Shown: positions 1 to 10,441, counted from the first letter of the stretch. The stretch is DNA of 64,000 nt from Paraburkholderia fungorum (GCF_900099835.1 NZ_FNKP01000003.1:186001-250000), one strand, 5' to 3'. Notes: generated by a model not told the origin, from the letters alone. Numbers and translations: made by a program.

Positions 1-2442
1 GCCGATCAGATTGGTCAGAATCTGCCCCATGCATTTCTGGTCGGTACGCACGGTGGCGGGCAGGCGGCCTACGGTCTGCACATCGAAAGCGAGCGCTTTT
101 TCGAGCGCCTGCGGGCGCAGCATCGAGGTGACGTGTGCGACGAAATCCGCGAGTGACACGCGCGCAATGTTCAGTTCCAGCTTGCCCGCCTCGATTCGCG
201 CGACATCGAGCAGTCCATCGACGAGCGCAAGCAGATGTTCGCCGCTGCGGTGAATCGTTCGCACGGCGCTGTAGCGTGCAGGCGAAAACTCTTCTTTCGC
301 CTGCAATAGCAACTGCGCGTAGCCGAGAATGCTGTTCAGCGGCGTGCGCAACTCATGGCTCAAACCGGACACATAGCGACTTTTTGCCTGATTCGCCGAT
401 TCGGCGGCAGCCGTCGCGCGTTTGAGCGCGGCGTCGGTTTTCTGATGCGCGTCGATTTCCTGCATCAGCAATTCGTTTTGCCGTTGCGATTCTTCCTGCG
501 TGACGCGGCGGCTTTCGCGCTCCAGCACGAACCACCACGCTGCTATGCAGCCGACCAGAGACAGCGCGAAAAATATCTTCAGAAAGCTGTGGCCAATCGC
601 GCTGTCGATCGACGATCCGTCGGCGGCGAGCGAGGTCACGCTCTGTGACCAGATCAGATAAAGCACGCTCGCGAGCACGGCGAGCATCGCGCCCATGAGG
701 CTCGCATAGTGCATGAGACGCAGCGCGGCGGGGCCGAGCCGTGCGCGCGGAAACACGCGATGCAGCGCACGATCGGCTTGCGAGGAGAAGCGTGCATGCG
801 GCTTGCAGCGATCGTGGCAACGTGAGTCGAGCGAACAGCACAACGAGCAGATCGTGCCGCCGTAGGCGGGGCAGAAGGCGGTGTCTTCGGGTTCGAACGC
901 GTTCTCGCAGATCGCGCAGCGAAGCGAGGTGGCGTCGCCCGTGGGCTGCGCGGCGCGCGCGATGTAGTAGCGCCCGCGCGTGAGCATCGCGAGCACGGGT
1001 GCACAGGCCACCGCCATGCCGAACGCGATGAACGACGACATGGCTTGCGCCAGCAGGCCGAACATGCCGCTCTGGGCGAGCATCGCGGCGGCGGCGGCGA
1101 TCAGCATCGCACCGACGCCGACAGGATTCACGTCGTACAGGTGCGCGCGTTTGAATTCGATATGGCGCGGGCTAAACCCCAGCGGCTTGTTGATGACGAG
1201 ATCGGCGAACAGAGCGCCGATCCATGCGATGGCGATGTTTGCATAGAGCGACAGCACCTTGCCGATCGCCTCGAATACGCCCATTTCCACGAGCAGCAGC
1301 GCGATCATCACATTGAACACGAGCCACACTACGCGACCCGGATGACTGTGCGTCAGACGCGCAAAAAAATTCGACCACGCGAGCGAGCCCGCATACGCAT
1401 TCGTCACGTTGATCTTCAACTGCGAAACGATCACGAACAGCGTCATCGCGGGCAGCGCCCAGCTCGCGAGCCCAAACGGATCGAGCAGCAGGTGATAGGC
1501 GACGAGGTACATCTGCGTGGGCTGCGTGGCTTCCGTCGGACTGACTTCGTACTGGATCGCGACGAAAGCGAGGAATGCTCCGCCCAACATCTTGAGCGCG
1601 CCGGGCACGATCCAGCCGGGTCCCGCCGACAGCAGCGCAAGCCACCAGCGCTTGTGATTCTTTGCAGTCAGCGGCGGCAGGAAGCGAAGGTAATCCACCT
1701 GCTCGCCGACCTGCACGATCAACGCAAACACCACGGTCGAGGCCTGCCCGAACGCGATCACGCTGAACGCGCGGCCTTGCGGAGCGAAACCGGCGAAGGT
1801 CGTCCATTCGTGCACCAGACCGGGGTGACGCCACAGCACCGCCGCATACGGCAGCGCGAACAATATCAGCCACAGCGGCTGGGTCCAGCTTTGCAGCCGG
1901 TTGATCAGCGTGATGCCGAACATCACGATCGGAATTACGACTAGCGAACTCAGTACATAGGCGATCGCTAGCGAGATATGGAAATAGAGTTGCAGCGCGA
2001 GCGACATGATGGCCGCTTCGAGCGCAAAGAAAATAAACGTGAAGACCGCGTAGAGCAGCGACGTGAGCGTCGAGCCGATATAGCCGAAGCCCGCGCCGCG
2101 CGTGAGCAGATCCATGTCCACGCCGTGGCGCGCGGCGTAATAGCTGATCGGCAGACTGGTGAGCCAGATGAGCACCGACACGACCGCGATCGCCCAGACC
2201 GCATTCGTGAAGCCGTAGTTGACGACAAGACTGCCGCCGATTGCTTCGAGCACCAGAAAAGACACCGCGCCGATTGCCGTGTTGGCCACGCGCAGTTCCG
2301 ACCAGCGTCGAAACGAACGCGGCGTGAAGCGCAACGCGTAGTCCTCGAGCGTTTCGTCGCCGACCCACGCGTTGTAGTCACGCCGCACCTTGACGATGCG
2401 CTGGGTACTGGGCGTGCCCACTGACGGGTGACTCTGGGGCAT
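1..2442 (-). CDS. Hybrid sensor histidine kinase with NCS1-permease-like N-terminal domain (C-terminus cut off by window edge)
   Basis: The minus-strand frame from the ATG at 2442 stays open to base 1, giving 814 residues without the C-terminus. Residues about 30-480 form a multi-pass membrane domain resembling NCS1 nucleobase/cation symporters. A cysteine-rich stretch follows (C509, C512, C524, C532, C535, C536, then two more Cys), then two further membrane segments (about 560-610) and a HisKA dimerisation domain. The H-box LSHELRTPLNS places the phospho-accepting His at 696, and the start of an ATPase domain is reached at the edge. It is probably a substrate-sensing transporter-kinase (transceptor) controlling the divergent amide operon. 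The hybrid label (C-terminal receiver) is inferred from relatives; the receiver lies outside the window. Confidence 0.85.
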   Translation of the reverse strand, partial: MPQSHPSVGTPSTQRIVKVRRDYNAWVGDETLEDYALRFTPRSFRRWSELRVANTAIGAVSFLVLEAIGGSLVVNYGFTNAVWAIAVVSVLIWLTSLPISYYAARHGVDMDLLTRGAGFGYIGSTLTSLLYAVFTFIFFALEAAIMSLALQLYFHISLAIAYVLSSLVVIPIVMFGITLINRLQSWTQPLWLILFALPYAAVLWRHPGLVHEWTTFAGFAPQGRAFSVIAFGQASTVVFALIVQVGEQVDYLRFLPPLTAKNHKRWWLALLSAGPGWIVPGALKMLGGAFLAFVAIQYEVSPTEATQPTQMYLVAYHLLLDPFGLASWALPAMTLFVIVSQLKINVTNAYAGSLAWSNFFARLTHSHPGRVVWLVFNVMIALLLVEMGVFEAIGKVLSLYANIAIAWIGALFADLVINKPLGFSPRHIEFKRAHLYDVNPVGVGAMLIAAAAAMLAQSGMFGLLAQAMSSFIAFGMAVACAPVLAMLTRGRYYIARAAQPTGDATSLRCAICENAFEPEDTAFCPAYGGTICSLCCSLDSRCHDRCKPHARFSSQADRALHRVFPRARLGPAALRLMHYASLMGAMLAVLASVLYLIWSQSVTSLAADGSSIDSAIGHSFLKIFFALSLVGCIAAWWFVLERESRRVTQEESQRQNELLMQEIDAHQKTDAALKRATAAAESANQAKSRYVSGLSHELRTPLNSILGYAQLLLQAKEEFSPARYSAVRTIHRSGEHLLALVDGLLDVARIEAGKLELNIARVSLADFVAHVTSMLRPQALEKALAFDVQTVGRLPATVRTDQKCMGQILTNLIG

Positions 2443-2515
2443 GAGTGTGATCTGGATTGGTGCGGAAACGAGCGGAACGGTGTCTGATGCAAATTACATT
2501 CCAGTGCGACTGCGG

Positions 2516-2539
2516 GGAATACGTCAATCGACGTATTCC
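2516..2539. promoter_or_regulatory. Perfect palindrome in the kinase/urtA divergent promoter
   Basis: GGAATACGTC and GACGTATTCC form a perfect 10-bp inverted repeat around a 4-bp spacer. It lies between the divergent kinase (start 2442) and urtA (start 2622) genes. The position and symmetry suit a regulator operator for one or both promoters. There is no T-tract, so it is not a terminator. The binding protein is not known from the sequence. Confidence 0.6.
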
Positions 2540-2621
2540 GGTCGCCAATTTGGCTTCCTACATTGCATCCAACTCGAACCAGCCCTGGCAGAAAGCCGGG
2601 GCGACCGATAAGGAGAATGTG

Positions 2622-3896
2622 ATGTCCGCAGACGATCGAATCGAAGATGACGCACGCACACCGTCGCCGTTGCGCCGGAAACTGATTGGCGGCCTGGCCG
2701 CTGCGCCGTTGATGGCGCTGGGCTTGCCGCGCACTTCGTTCGCGCAAACGCCGCCTACCGCCAAGGTCAACACCACCGGACTCGCGGTGACGGATACCAG
2801 CGTGACGGTCGGCCAGTTGCATTCGGCGACCGGCACGATGGCGATTTCCGAAACCGGTTCGATCCAGGCCGAACGCCTCGCGATCGAGCAGATCAACGCG
2901 ATGGGCGGCGTGCTCGGGCGCAAGATCCAGATCATTCAGGAAGACGGCGCGTCCGACTGGCCGACCTTCGCGGAGAAGTCGAAGAAGCTGCTGGAGAACG
3001 ACCATGTCGCGGCCGTGTTCGGCTGCTGGACCTCGGCCTCGCGCAAGGCCGTGCTGCCGGTGTTCGAAAAGGACAACGGGCTGCTCTATTACCCGACCTT
3101 CTACGAAGGCCTCGAACAGTCGAAGAACGTGTTCTACACCGGCCAGGAAGCGACCCAGCAGATTCTCTGGGCGCTCGACTGGGCGTCGAACACGAAGAAA
3201 GCCAAGACGTTTTTCCTGATCGGCTCGGACTACATCTGGCCGCGTACGTCGAACAAGATCGCGCGCCGTCATATCGAGCAGCATCTGCACGCGAAGGTCG
3301 TCGGCGAGGAGTATTACCCGCTCGGCACGACCGAGTTCGCATCGCTGATGAACAAGATCAAGCTCGCGCGTCCTGACTGCATTTTCGCAAGCGTGGTGGG
3401 CGGCTCGAACGTCGCGTTCTACAAGCAGCTCAAGGCAGCCGGCATCACGCCGCAGAAGCAGTTCCTGCTGACACTGTCGGTCACCGAGGACGAAGTGCTC
3501 GGCATCGGCGGCGACAACTTCGCGGGCTTCTATTCGTCGATGAAGTACTTCGAGTCGCTCGATAACGAGAACAACAAGAAGTTCGTCGCCGCATTCAAGG
3601 CGCGCTACGGCCAGAAGTCGGTGATCGGCGACGTGACTCAGGCCGCGTATCTGGGCCCGTGGATCTGGAAGGCCGCCTGCGAGCGCGCCGGCAGCTTCGA
3701 CGTGGACAAGGTGGTGGCATCGTCGGCGGGCATCGATGTCGCCAATGCGCCGCAGGGCTATGCGAAGGTCGATGCGAATCACCACCTGTGGAGCCGCTCG
3801 CTGATCGGGCAGGGTCAGGCGGACGGTCAGTTCAAGGTCGTCGCGCAGTCCGACCAGCCGATCCAGCCGAATCCGTTCCCGAAGGGCTACATGTAA
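2622..3896 (+). CDS. urtA: Urea/short-chain amide ABC transporter substrate-binding protein (UrtA/FmdD type)
   Basis: This 424-residue periplasmic binding protein of the branched-chain amino acid/amide family would capture urea or short-chain amides for the permeases downstream. The N-terminus has a twin-arginine-like export signal (PLRRKLIGG, hydrophobic core, cleavage near SFAQ at about residue 42). The mature part carries the family features (EDGASDWPTF, a CWTSASRK segment, PLGTTEFAS). The start at 2622 is chosen because AAGGAG lies just upstream at 2610-2615; an in-frame upstream extension has no ribosome site and would bury the signal peptide. It is first gene of an operon with urtBCDE, formamidase and amidase. 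UrtA and FmdD cannot be told apart by sequence alone. Confidence 0.88.
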   Translation: MSADDRIEDDARTPSPLRRKLIGGLAAAPLMALGLPRTSFAQTPPTAKVNTTGLAVTDTSVTVGQLHSATGTMAISETGSIQAERLAIEQINAMGGVLGRKIQIIQEDGASDWPTFAEKSKKLLENDHVAAVFGCWTSASRKAVLPVFEKDNGLLYYPTFYEGLEQSKNVFYTGQEATQQILWALDWASNTKKAKTFFLIGSDYIWPRTSNKIARRHIEQHLHAKVVGEEYYPLGTTEFASLMNKIKLARPDCIFASVVGGSNVAFYKQLKAAGITPQKQFLLTLSVTEDEVLGIGGDNFAGFYSSMKYFESLDNENNKKFVAAFKARYGQKSVIGDVTQAAYLGPWIWKAACERAGSFDVDKVVASSAGIDVANAPQGYAKVDANHHLWSRSLIGQGQADGQFKVVAQSDQPIQPNPFPKGYM

Positions 3897-3912
3897 TCCG
3901 TCAACTGCAACT

Positions 3913-3939
3913 GCGCGGTGGTGCAATGCGCCACCGCGC
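3913..3939 (+). promoter_or_regulatory. Hairpin between urtA and urtB
   Basis: Arms GCGCGGTGG and CCACCGCGC (9 bp, perfect) enclose a 9-base loop in the gap between urtA and urtB. There is no U-tract after it and the urtB ribosome site follows at once. It is more likely an mRNA-stabilising or partial-attenuation hairpin that keeps binding-protein output above permease output than a full terminator. Confidence 0.45.
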
Positions 3940-3951
3940 GAGGAGCGCTCG

Positions 3952-4869
3952 ATGTCCGCTACCGATATTTTCAACATCACGCTGATGCAGGGCTTTGCCG
4001 GCCTGAGCCTGTTCAGCGTTCTGCTCCTGATGGGGCTGGGACTCGCCGTGATCTTCGGCCAGATGGGCGTGATCAACATGGCACACGGTGAATTCATGAC
4101 GATCGGTGCTTATACCGTCTACATGTTTTCGTGGTTTGCGCAGAACGTCTGGCACGCGATTACGCCGGTGTACTTCTTCTTCGCGATCATCGCGGCGTTC
4201 GGTCTCGCGTTCGCGGCGGGCTGGCTCGCCGAGTGGGCATTGATCCGTCATTTATACCGGCGTCCTCTCGACACGCTGCTCGCGACCTGGGGGCTGAGTC
4301 TCGGCATGCAGCAGGTGTTTCGCTCGACGTTCGGGCCGAAGGAAGTAAGCCCGGCGCTGCCCGACTGGCTGATGGGTTCGTGGGAGCCTGCGCCGGGTCT
4401 CGATATTCCAGTTAGCGGCATGTTCGTGATGGGACTTGCGCTGGTCATGACAGGCGGCTTGCTGCTCGCGCTCTACCGCTCGCGCTGGGGCCTGCGCGTG
4501 CGTGCCACGGTCGCCAACCGGCCGATGGCGAACGCGGCCGGCATCAACACACGGCGCACCGACAGGATGACCTTCGCGATCGGCTGCGGCATCGCGGGGG
4601 TGGCGGGCGCGGCGTTCACGGCGATCGGCTCGACCGGTCCCACCAGCGGCTCGCTTTATATCGTCGATTCGTTTCTGGTCGTCACCTTCGGCGGCGCGGC
4701 GAGCCTGCTCGGCACCGTGGCCTCGGCGTTCGGCATCGCGCAGATGCAGTCGATCAGCGAGTTTTTCCTGTCCGGTTCGATTGCGCGCGTTCTGACGCTG
4801 CTGACGGTCGTCGTGATCCTGATGCTGCGTCCGCAGGGACTCTTTGCGTCGAAAGTCCGGCGCGTGTGA
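3952..4869 (+). CDS. urtB: Urea/amide ABC transporter permease (UrtB/FmdE type, LivH family)
   Basis: A 305-residue inner-membrane permease with about eight hydrophobic segments, LivH-like. Family signatures include the N-terminal QMGVINMAHGEFMTIGAY segment and GAASLLGTV near the C-terminus. The start is the ATG at 3952 preceded by GAGGAG. Many proteobacterial UrtB proteins carry a long extra N-terminal domain, which this one lacks. That makes it closer in layout to LivH or FmdE of short-chain amide systems. It pairs with urtC and the two ATPases downstream. Confidence 0.87.
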   Translation: MSATDIFNITLMQGFAGLSLFSVLLLMGLGLAVIFGQMGVINMAHGEFMTIGAYTVYMFSWFAQNVWHAITPVYFFFAIIAAFGLAFAAGWLAEWALIRHLYRRPLDTLLATWGLSLGMQQVFRSTFGPKEVSPALPDWLMGSWEPAPGLDIPVSGMFVMGLALVMTGGLLLALYRSRWGLRVRATVANRPMANAAGINTRRTDRMTFAIGCGIAGVAGAAFTAIGSTGPTSGSLYIVDSFLVVTFGGAASLLGTVASAFGIAQMQSISEFFLSGSIARVLTLLTVVVILMLRPQGLFASKVRRV

Positions 4870-4921
4870 GTGCGCGCGCCGTGCACGTCTCATTCACTGA
4901 TTCATTCGTATGGAGATGGAC

Positions 4922-6088
4922 ATGGAACCCATCCAACCCGTAGCGGGGAGTGTTTCCCCGCGATCCGGTCCCGGCGCGCCGGGAGGCTGGCGCGCGCTAG
5001 CGATGCGGCTCGACGCGTCGGGTTACGTGGGCATCGCGATACTCGCGGTGCTGATCGTGGTCGTATTTCCACTCGCGCTGGATACGTTTCGCCTGAACCT
5101 GATGGGCAAGTACCTGACCTACGCTTTCGTGGCACTAGGTCTCGTGATCGCGTGGGGATACGGCGGCGTGCTCAGCCTCGGACAAGGTGTGTTTTTCGGC
5201 CTTGGAGGTTACGCGATGGCGATGTTCCTCAAGCTCGAAGCGTCCGATCCGGTTGCCACGCATACGCAGACCACGCCCGGCATTCCCGATTTCATGGACT
5301 GGAATCAGATCACCGCGTTGCCGACATGGTGGAGACCGTTTCACTACCTGCCGTTTTCGATCCTTGCGGTGCTCGTCGTACCGACGGCTCTCGCGTTCGT
5401 CATCGGCTATGCGATGTTCAAGCGGCGCGTGGGCGGTGTGTATTTCGCGATCATCACACAGGCGGTCGCGCTGATTCTCTCGGTGCTGATCATCGGCCAG
5501 CAAGGTTATACGGGCGGCGTGAACGGCATTACCGATCTGCGTACGCTGCTCGGCTGGGACATCCGCACCGATCACGCGAAACTGGTTCTTTACTTCGTCA
5601 ACGCGGTGCTGCTGATCGGCGCGCTGCTCGCCTGTCGCTGGGTCCAGCGCAGCAAGCTCGGCACGCTGCTGCTCGCGATGCGCGACAAGGAGGACCGCGT
5701 GCGCTTCTCCGGCTACGACGTCGCGATGTTCAAGGTGGTCGCGTTCTGTCTCGCGGGGATGCTGGCGGCTGTCGGCGGCGCGATGTTCACGTTGCAGGTG
5801 GGTTTCATGTCGCCGTCGTTCGTCGGCATCGTGCCGTCGATCGAGATGGTGATCTATGCGGCGATCGGCGGGCGTATGTCGCTGGTCGGTGCGGTGTACG
5901 GCGCGATTCTCGTCAACCTCGGCAAAAGCTGGTTCTCGGAGAGCCTGCCGAATCTTTGGCTCTACCTGATGGCAGCGATGTTCATCGGTGTCGTGATGGC
6001 GTTCCCGAACGGGCTCGCGGGTCTCTACGAAGAACATGCCCGGCCGCGTATCCGGCGCTGGCTCGGCGCAGCGAACAAGGGAGCATGA
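4922..6088 (+). CDS. urtC: Urea/amide ABC transporter permease (UrtC/FmdF type, LivM family)
   Basis: A 388-residue second permease of the LivM type, with hydrophobic segments along its length and the typical YGGVLSLGQGVFFGLGGYAM motif near residue 85. Three in-frame ATGs lie at 4910, 4916 and 4922. Only 4922 has a well-spaced ribosome site (GGAG at 4912-4915, 6 bases away). It forms the heteromeric membrane channel with urtB; urtD starts 3 bases after its stop. Confidence 0.87.
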   Translation: MEPIQPVAGSVSPRSGPGAPGGWRALAMRLDASGYVGIAILAVLIVVVFPLALDTFRLNLMGKYLTYAFVALGLVIAWGYGGVLSLGQGVFFGLGGYAMAMFLKLEASDPVATHTQTTPGIPDFMDWNQITALPTWWRPFHYLPFSILAVLVVPTALAFVIGYAMFKRRVGGVYFAIITQAVALILSVLIIGQQGYTGGVNGITDLRTLLGWDIRTDHAKLVLYFVNAVLLIGALLACRWVQRSKLGTLLLAMRDKEDRVRFSGYDVAMFKVVAFCLAGMLAAVGGAMFTLQVGFMSPSFVGIVPSIEMVIYAAIGGRMSLVGAVYGAILVNLGKSWFSESLPNLWLYLMAAMFIGVVMAFPNGLAGLYEEHARPRIRRWLGAANKGA

Positions 6089-6091
6089 CGC

Positions 6092-6835
6092 ATGAGCAAC
6101 ACTGACTTTCTGCTCGCGGTCGAAGACCTGAGTGTGTCGTTCGACGGCTTCAAGGCGATTGATTCGCTGAATCTCTATCTGGAGCGCGGTGAATTGCGCG
6201 TCGTGATCGGGCCGAACGGCGCGGGCAAGACGACGCTGCTCGATCTGATTTGCGGCAAGACGAAGGAAACCGCCGGCAGCATCAAGTTTCGCAACGAGGA
6301 AATCACCAATCTCGCCGAGTTCCGTCGTGTGCGCAAAGGCATCGGCCGCAAATTCCAGACGCCGTCGATCTACGAAAACCTGAGCGTCGCGCAAAACCTC
6401 GAAGTGTCGTTTCCGCGCGGCCGCAGCGTGTTCGGCGCGCTCGCCTATCGCCAGGATGCCGAGGTGGCCGACCGGGTGCGTGCGGTCGCCGACGAGATCG
6501 GTCTTGCCGCTTCACTCGATCTCGAAGCCGGGCTGCTGTCGCACGGTCAGAAACAGTGGCTCGAAATCGGCATGTTGCTGATGCAGGACCCCGAACTTCT
6601 GATGCTGGACGAACCGATTGCGGGCATGAGCGTGCGCGAGCGCGAAGTCACCGCGGAACTGCTCGATCGCATCTGCCGCAATCGCTCGATGATCGTGATC
6701 GAACACGACATGGCCTTCGTCGAGCGGATCGCACACAAGGTCACGGTCATGCATCAGGGCAAGATCCTCGCGGAAGGGCCGATGGCGCAGGTGCAGTCCG
6801 ACCCGCGCGTGATCGACGTCTATCTCGGCCACTGA
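6092..6835 (+). CDS. urtD: Urea/amide ABC transporter ATP-binding protein UrtD
   Basis: A 247-residue cytoplasmic ATPase of the LivG/UrtD type. It has Walker A GPNGAGKTTLLD (about residue 37), Q-loop FQTPSIYENLSV, signature LSHGQKQWLEIG (His in place of the first Gly, as is normal for UrtD), Walker B LLMLDEPIAGMS and the switch His in IEHDM. It starts directly after urtC in the same operon. Together with UrtE it powers import of urea or amide. Confidence 0.9.
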   Translation: MSNTDFLLAVEDLSVSFDGFKAIDSLNLYLERGELRVVIGPNGAGKTTLLDLICGKTKETAGSIKFRNEEITNLAEFRRVRKGIGRKFQTPSIYENLSVAQNLEVSFPRGRSVFGALAYRQDAEVADRVRAVADEIGLAASLDLEAGLLSHGQKQWLEIGMLLMQDPELLMLDEPIAGMSVREREVTAELLDRICRNRSMIVIEHDMAFVERIAHKVTVMHQGKILAEGPMAQVQSDPRVIDVYLGH

Positions 6836-6855
6836 ATCTATACGGAGAACACATC

Positions 6856-7545
6856 ATGCTGGAAGTCGACGACCTCGTGGTCAGCTACGGCCAGAGCGAA
6901 GTGCTGCACGGCATCGGATTTTCCGTGGCGAACGGCGAAAGCGTCGCGGTGATGGGCCGCAACGGCATGGGCAAGACGACGCTTTTCAAGGCGCTGATCG
7001 GCATGCTGCCTGCCAATCGCGGCACGGTGCGCGTGGGCGGCGCCGACGTATCGAAAGACGAAAGCTACCGGCGCGTCGCGAAAGGCATCGGCTATGTACC
7101 GCAAGGCCGGCAGATCTTCGCGTCGTTGACCGTGGAGGAAAACATCCAGACAGGTCTCGAAAACGCCGCGACGACACTCGTTCCCGACGATCTCTACGCG
7201 CTCTTTCCCGTGCTGTTCGACATGCGTCGGCGCAAGGGCGGCAACCTGTCGGGCGGTCAGCAACAGCAGCTTGCGATTGCCCGCGCGCTCGCCACCGACC
7301 CGAAAGTGCTGTTGCTCGACGAGCCCACGGAGGGCATTCAGCCATCCGTCATCAAGGACATCGCGAAGGCGCTCAACGAGATTCGCACGAGCCGCAACAT
7401 CGCGATCGTGGTGTCCGAGCAGGTGTTGAGTTTTGCACTCGACGTCGCCGACCGGCTCTTCGTGATCGAAGGCGGCCGCTTCGTGCATCAAAGCACACGC
7501 GATGCGGGCGACACCGACCGCATCCGCGAATACCTCTCCGTATGA
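6856..7545 (+). CDS. urtE: Urea/amide ABC transporter ATP-binding protein UrtE
   Basis: A 229-residue second ATPase, LivF/UrtE type. It has Walker A GRNGMGKTTLFK, signature LSGGQQQQLAIA and Walker B LLLDEPTEGIQPS; the EGIQPS wording is characteristic of UrtE. The start ATG at 6856 follows CGGAG. It lies 20 bases after urtD, last gene of the transporter block and immediately before formamidase. Confidence 0.9.
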   Translation: MLEVDDLVVSYGQSEVLHGIGFSVANGESVAVMGRNGMGKTTLFKALIGMLPANRGTVRVGGADVSKDESYRRVAKGIGYVPQGRQIFASLTVEENIQTGLENAATTLVPDDLYALFPVLFDMRRRKGGNLSGGQQQQLAIARALATDPKVLLLDEPTEGIQPSVIKDIAKALNEIRTSRNIAIVVSEQVLSFALDVADRLFVIEGGRFVHQSTRDAGDTDRIREYLSV

Positions 7546-7597
7546 GTGCGGCTCACCGCACCGCATTTACCGACCCTCGAACCAAGGAGCGAACGCA

Positions 7598-8836
7598 ATG
7601 CCCGACACTCTCATCAAGGTAGACCTGAACCAGTCGGCCTACGAAAACACGCAGGTGCACAACCGCTGGCACCCGGATATTCCGATGGCTTGCTGGGTCA
7701 AGCCAGGCGATGACTTCGTCCTCGAAACCTACGACTGGACCGGCGGCTTCATCAAGAACGACGACAGCGCCGACGACGTGCGCGACATCGACTTGTCGAT
7801 CGTCCATTTTTTGTCCGGCCCGGTCGGCGTACACGGTGCGGAACCGGGTGACCTGCTGGTGGTGGACCTGCTGGATATCGGCGCCAAATCCGATAGCCAG
7901 TGGGGCTTCAACGGGTTTTTCTCGAAGTCGAATGGCGGCGGTTTTCTCACCGATCAATTCCCTAGCGCGCAGAAATCGATCTGGGATTTTCACGGCCTCT
8001 ACACCAACTCGCGCCACATTCCAGGTGTGAATTTCGCGGGTCTGATTCACCCGGGCCTGATCGGCTGCCTGCCCGATCCGAAGCTGCTCGAAACATGGAA
8101 CGCACGCGAAACCGGCCTGATCGCGACGGCGCCGGAGCGCGTGCCGCCGCTGGCGAATCCGCCGTTCGCGGCGACCGCGCATATGGGGCAGCTCACCGGC
8201 GACGCGCGCGACAAAGCGGCGGCGCAAGGGGCGCGCACCGTGCCGCCGCGCGAGCACGGCGGCAATTGCGACATCAAGGATCTGTCGCGCGGCTCGAAAG
8301 TGTTTTTCCCTGTCTATGTCGATGGCGCGGGACTCTCCGTCGGCGATCTGCACTTCAGCCAGGGCGACGGCGAAATCACGTTTTGCGGCGCGATCGAAAT
8401 GGCGGGCTGGGTGCACATGCGCGTGAACCTGATCAAAGGCGGCATGGCGAAATACGGCATTCGCAATCCGGTCTTCCAGCCGAGCCCCATCACGCCGAAT
8501 TACAACGATTACCTCATTTTTGAAGGCATTTCTGTCGACGAGCACGGTGGTCAGCATTATCTCGACGTGACGGTTGCTTACCGGCAGGCGTGTCTGAATG
8601 CGATCGAATATCTGAAGAAGTTCGGTTACTCGGGCGCGCAGGCGTATTCGTTGCTCGGTTGCGCGCCGGTGCAAGGGCATATCAGCGGCGTGGTCGATAT
8701 TCCCAACGCATGCGCGACCTTGTGGCTGCCGACGCAAATATTCGACTTCGACATTCGCCCGAATGCCGATGGCCCGATCCAGCACATCAAGGGCGGCGTG
8801 GATTTGCCGTGCTCGCCGGATCTGGCGACCGTCTGA
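7598..8836 (+). CDS. fmdA: Formamidase (FmdA, acetamidase/formamidase family)
   Basis: A 412-residue cytoplasmic amidase hydrolysing formamide (and less well other short amides) to ammonia and the acid. The N-terminus (MPDTLIKVDLNQSAYEN) and the blocks FLSGPVGVHGAEPGD, GLIHPGLIGC, REHGGNCDIKDLSRG and GAIEMAGWVHMRV match the FmdA family, and length is as expected. AAGGAG sits 8 bases before the ATG at 7598. It is cotranscribed with the transporter, so uptake and hydrolysis are coupled. Confidence 0.92.
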   Translation: MPDTLIKVDLNQSAYENTQVHNRWHPDIPMACWVKPGDDFVLETYDWTGGFIKNDDSADDVRDIDLSIVHFLSGPVGVHGAEPGDLLVVDLLDIGAKSDSQWGFNGFFSKSNGGGFLTDQFPSAQKSIWDFHGLYTNSRHIPGVNFAGLIHPGLIGCLPDPKLLETWNARETGLIATAPERVPPLANPPFAATAHMGQLTGDARDKAAAQGARTVPPREHGGNCDIKDLSRGSKVFFPVYVDGAGLSVGDLHFSQGDGEITFCGAIEMAGWVHMRVNLIKGGMAKYGIRNPVFQPSPITPNYNDYLIFEGISVDEHGGQHYLDVTVAYRQACLNAIEYLKKFGYSGAQAYSLLGCAPVQGHISGVVDIPNACATLWLPTQIFDFDIRPNADGPIQHIKGGVDLPCSPDLATV

Positions 8837-8861
8837 GCCAACGCGACCAGGAGAACTTGTC

Positions 8862-9197
8862 ATGCCGATCTACGACTTCGAATGTGCGAGTTGTGGCCCG
8901 TTTTCTGTCATGCGGCGCATGGCGGACCGTGAAAAACCCTGCCGATGTCCCGATTGCGGAGGCGAGAGCGGCCGGGTGATCAGTGCGCCTTCGCTGGCTC
9001 TGATGACGCACGCGCGCCGCTCGGCACACGCGACGAACGAGCGTGCGTCGCATGCGCCGCGACAGTCCGGTGACGGTCCGCCGTTGCGTCATCGTGCGGG
9101 ATGCAGTTGCTGCTCGGGTGGCGGCGCGAAGCTCGCCGGGACGGCTTCGGACGGACTCAAACGACCGGCAGGACGACCCTGGATGATCAGCCACTAG
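8862..9197 (+). CDS. fmdB: FmdB-family zinc-ribbon protein
   Basis: A 111-residue small protein. The N-terminal MPIYDFECASCG with a second CPDCGGE pair makes the Cys4 zinc ribbon of the FmdB regulatory-protein family. The C-terminal half is basic and low-complexity and carries a further cysteine cluster (GCSCCSGGG). FmdB was proposed as a regulator of formamidase expression in Methylophilus; its biochemical role is not settled. It sits between formamidase and amidase in the operon, preceded by AGGAG. Confidence 0.85.
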   Translation: MPIYDFECASCGPFSVMRRMADREKPCRCPDCGGESGRVISAPSLALMTHARRSAHATNERASHAPRQSGDGPPLRHRAGCSCCSGGGAKLAGTASDGLKRPAGRPWMISH

Positions 9198-9211
9198 GGC
9201 GATGGTGCTGA

Positions 9212-10297
<1,086 letters not shown>

Positions 10298-10360
10298 GGG
10301 GGCGGGCGCGGTCATCCGGTTGCGGCGCTGCGCGGCGCTGGATGATCTGACACGGCTGGA

Positions 10361-10402
10361 TCGCGGAATGGTCTTTACAGAACGGACCATCCATTCCCGC
10401 GA
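10361..10402. repeat. Imperfect inverted repeat downstream of amiE
   Basis: TCGCGGAATGGTC and the opposing GACCATCCATTCCCGCGA form an interrupted stem around a short A/C-rich loop, about 65 bases past the amiE stop. It may help end amide-operon transcription, but it lacks a U-tract. Confidence 0.3.
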
Positions 10403-10441
10403 ACCAGGAGTCGCGATATCCCGTTCAACAGCCGATTCAGG

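Noticed and set aside
2551..2567. Sigma-54-like promoter TGGC...TTGCA before urtA
   Set aside because: GG and GC elements are 11 bases apart, not the required 10.
1968..4097. Long minus-strand open frame (about 700 codons) across the kinase promoter and urtA
   Set aside because: It is antisense to urtA, has no family features and is Arg/His-rich, as expected for a shadow in GC-rich DNA.
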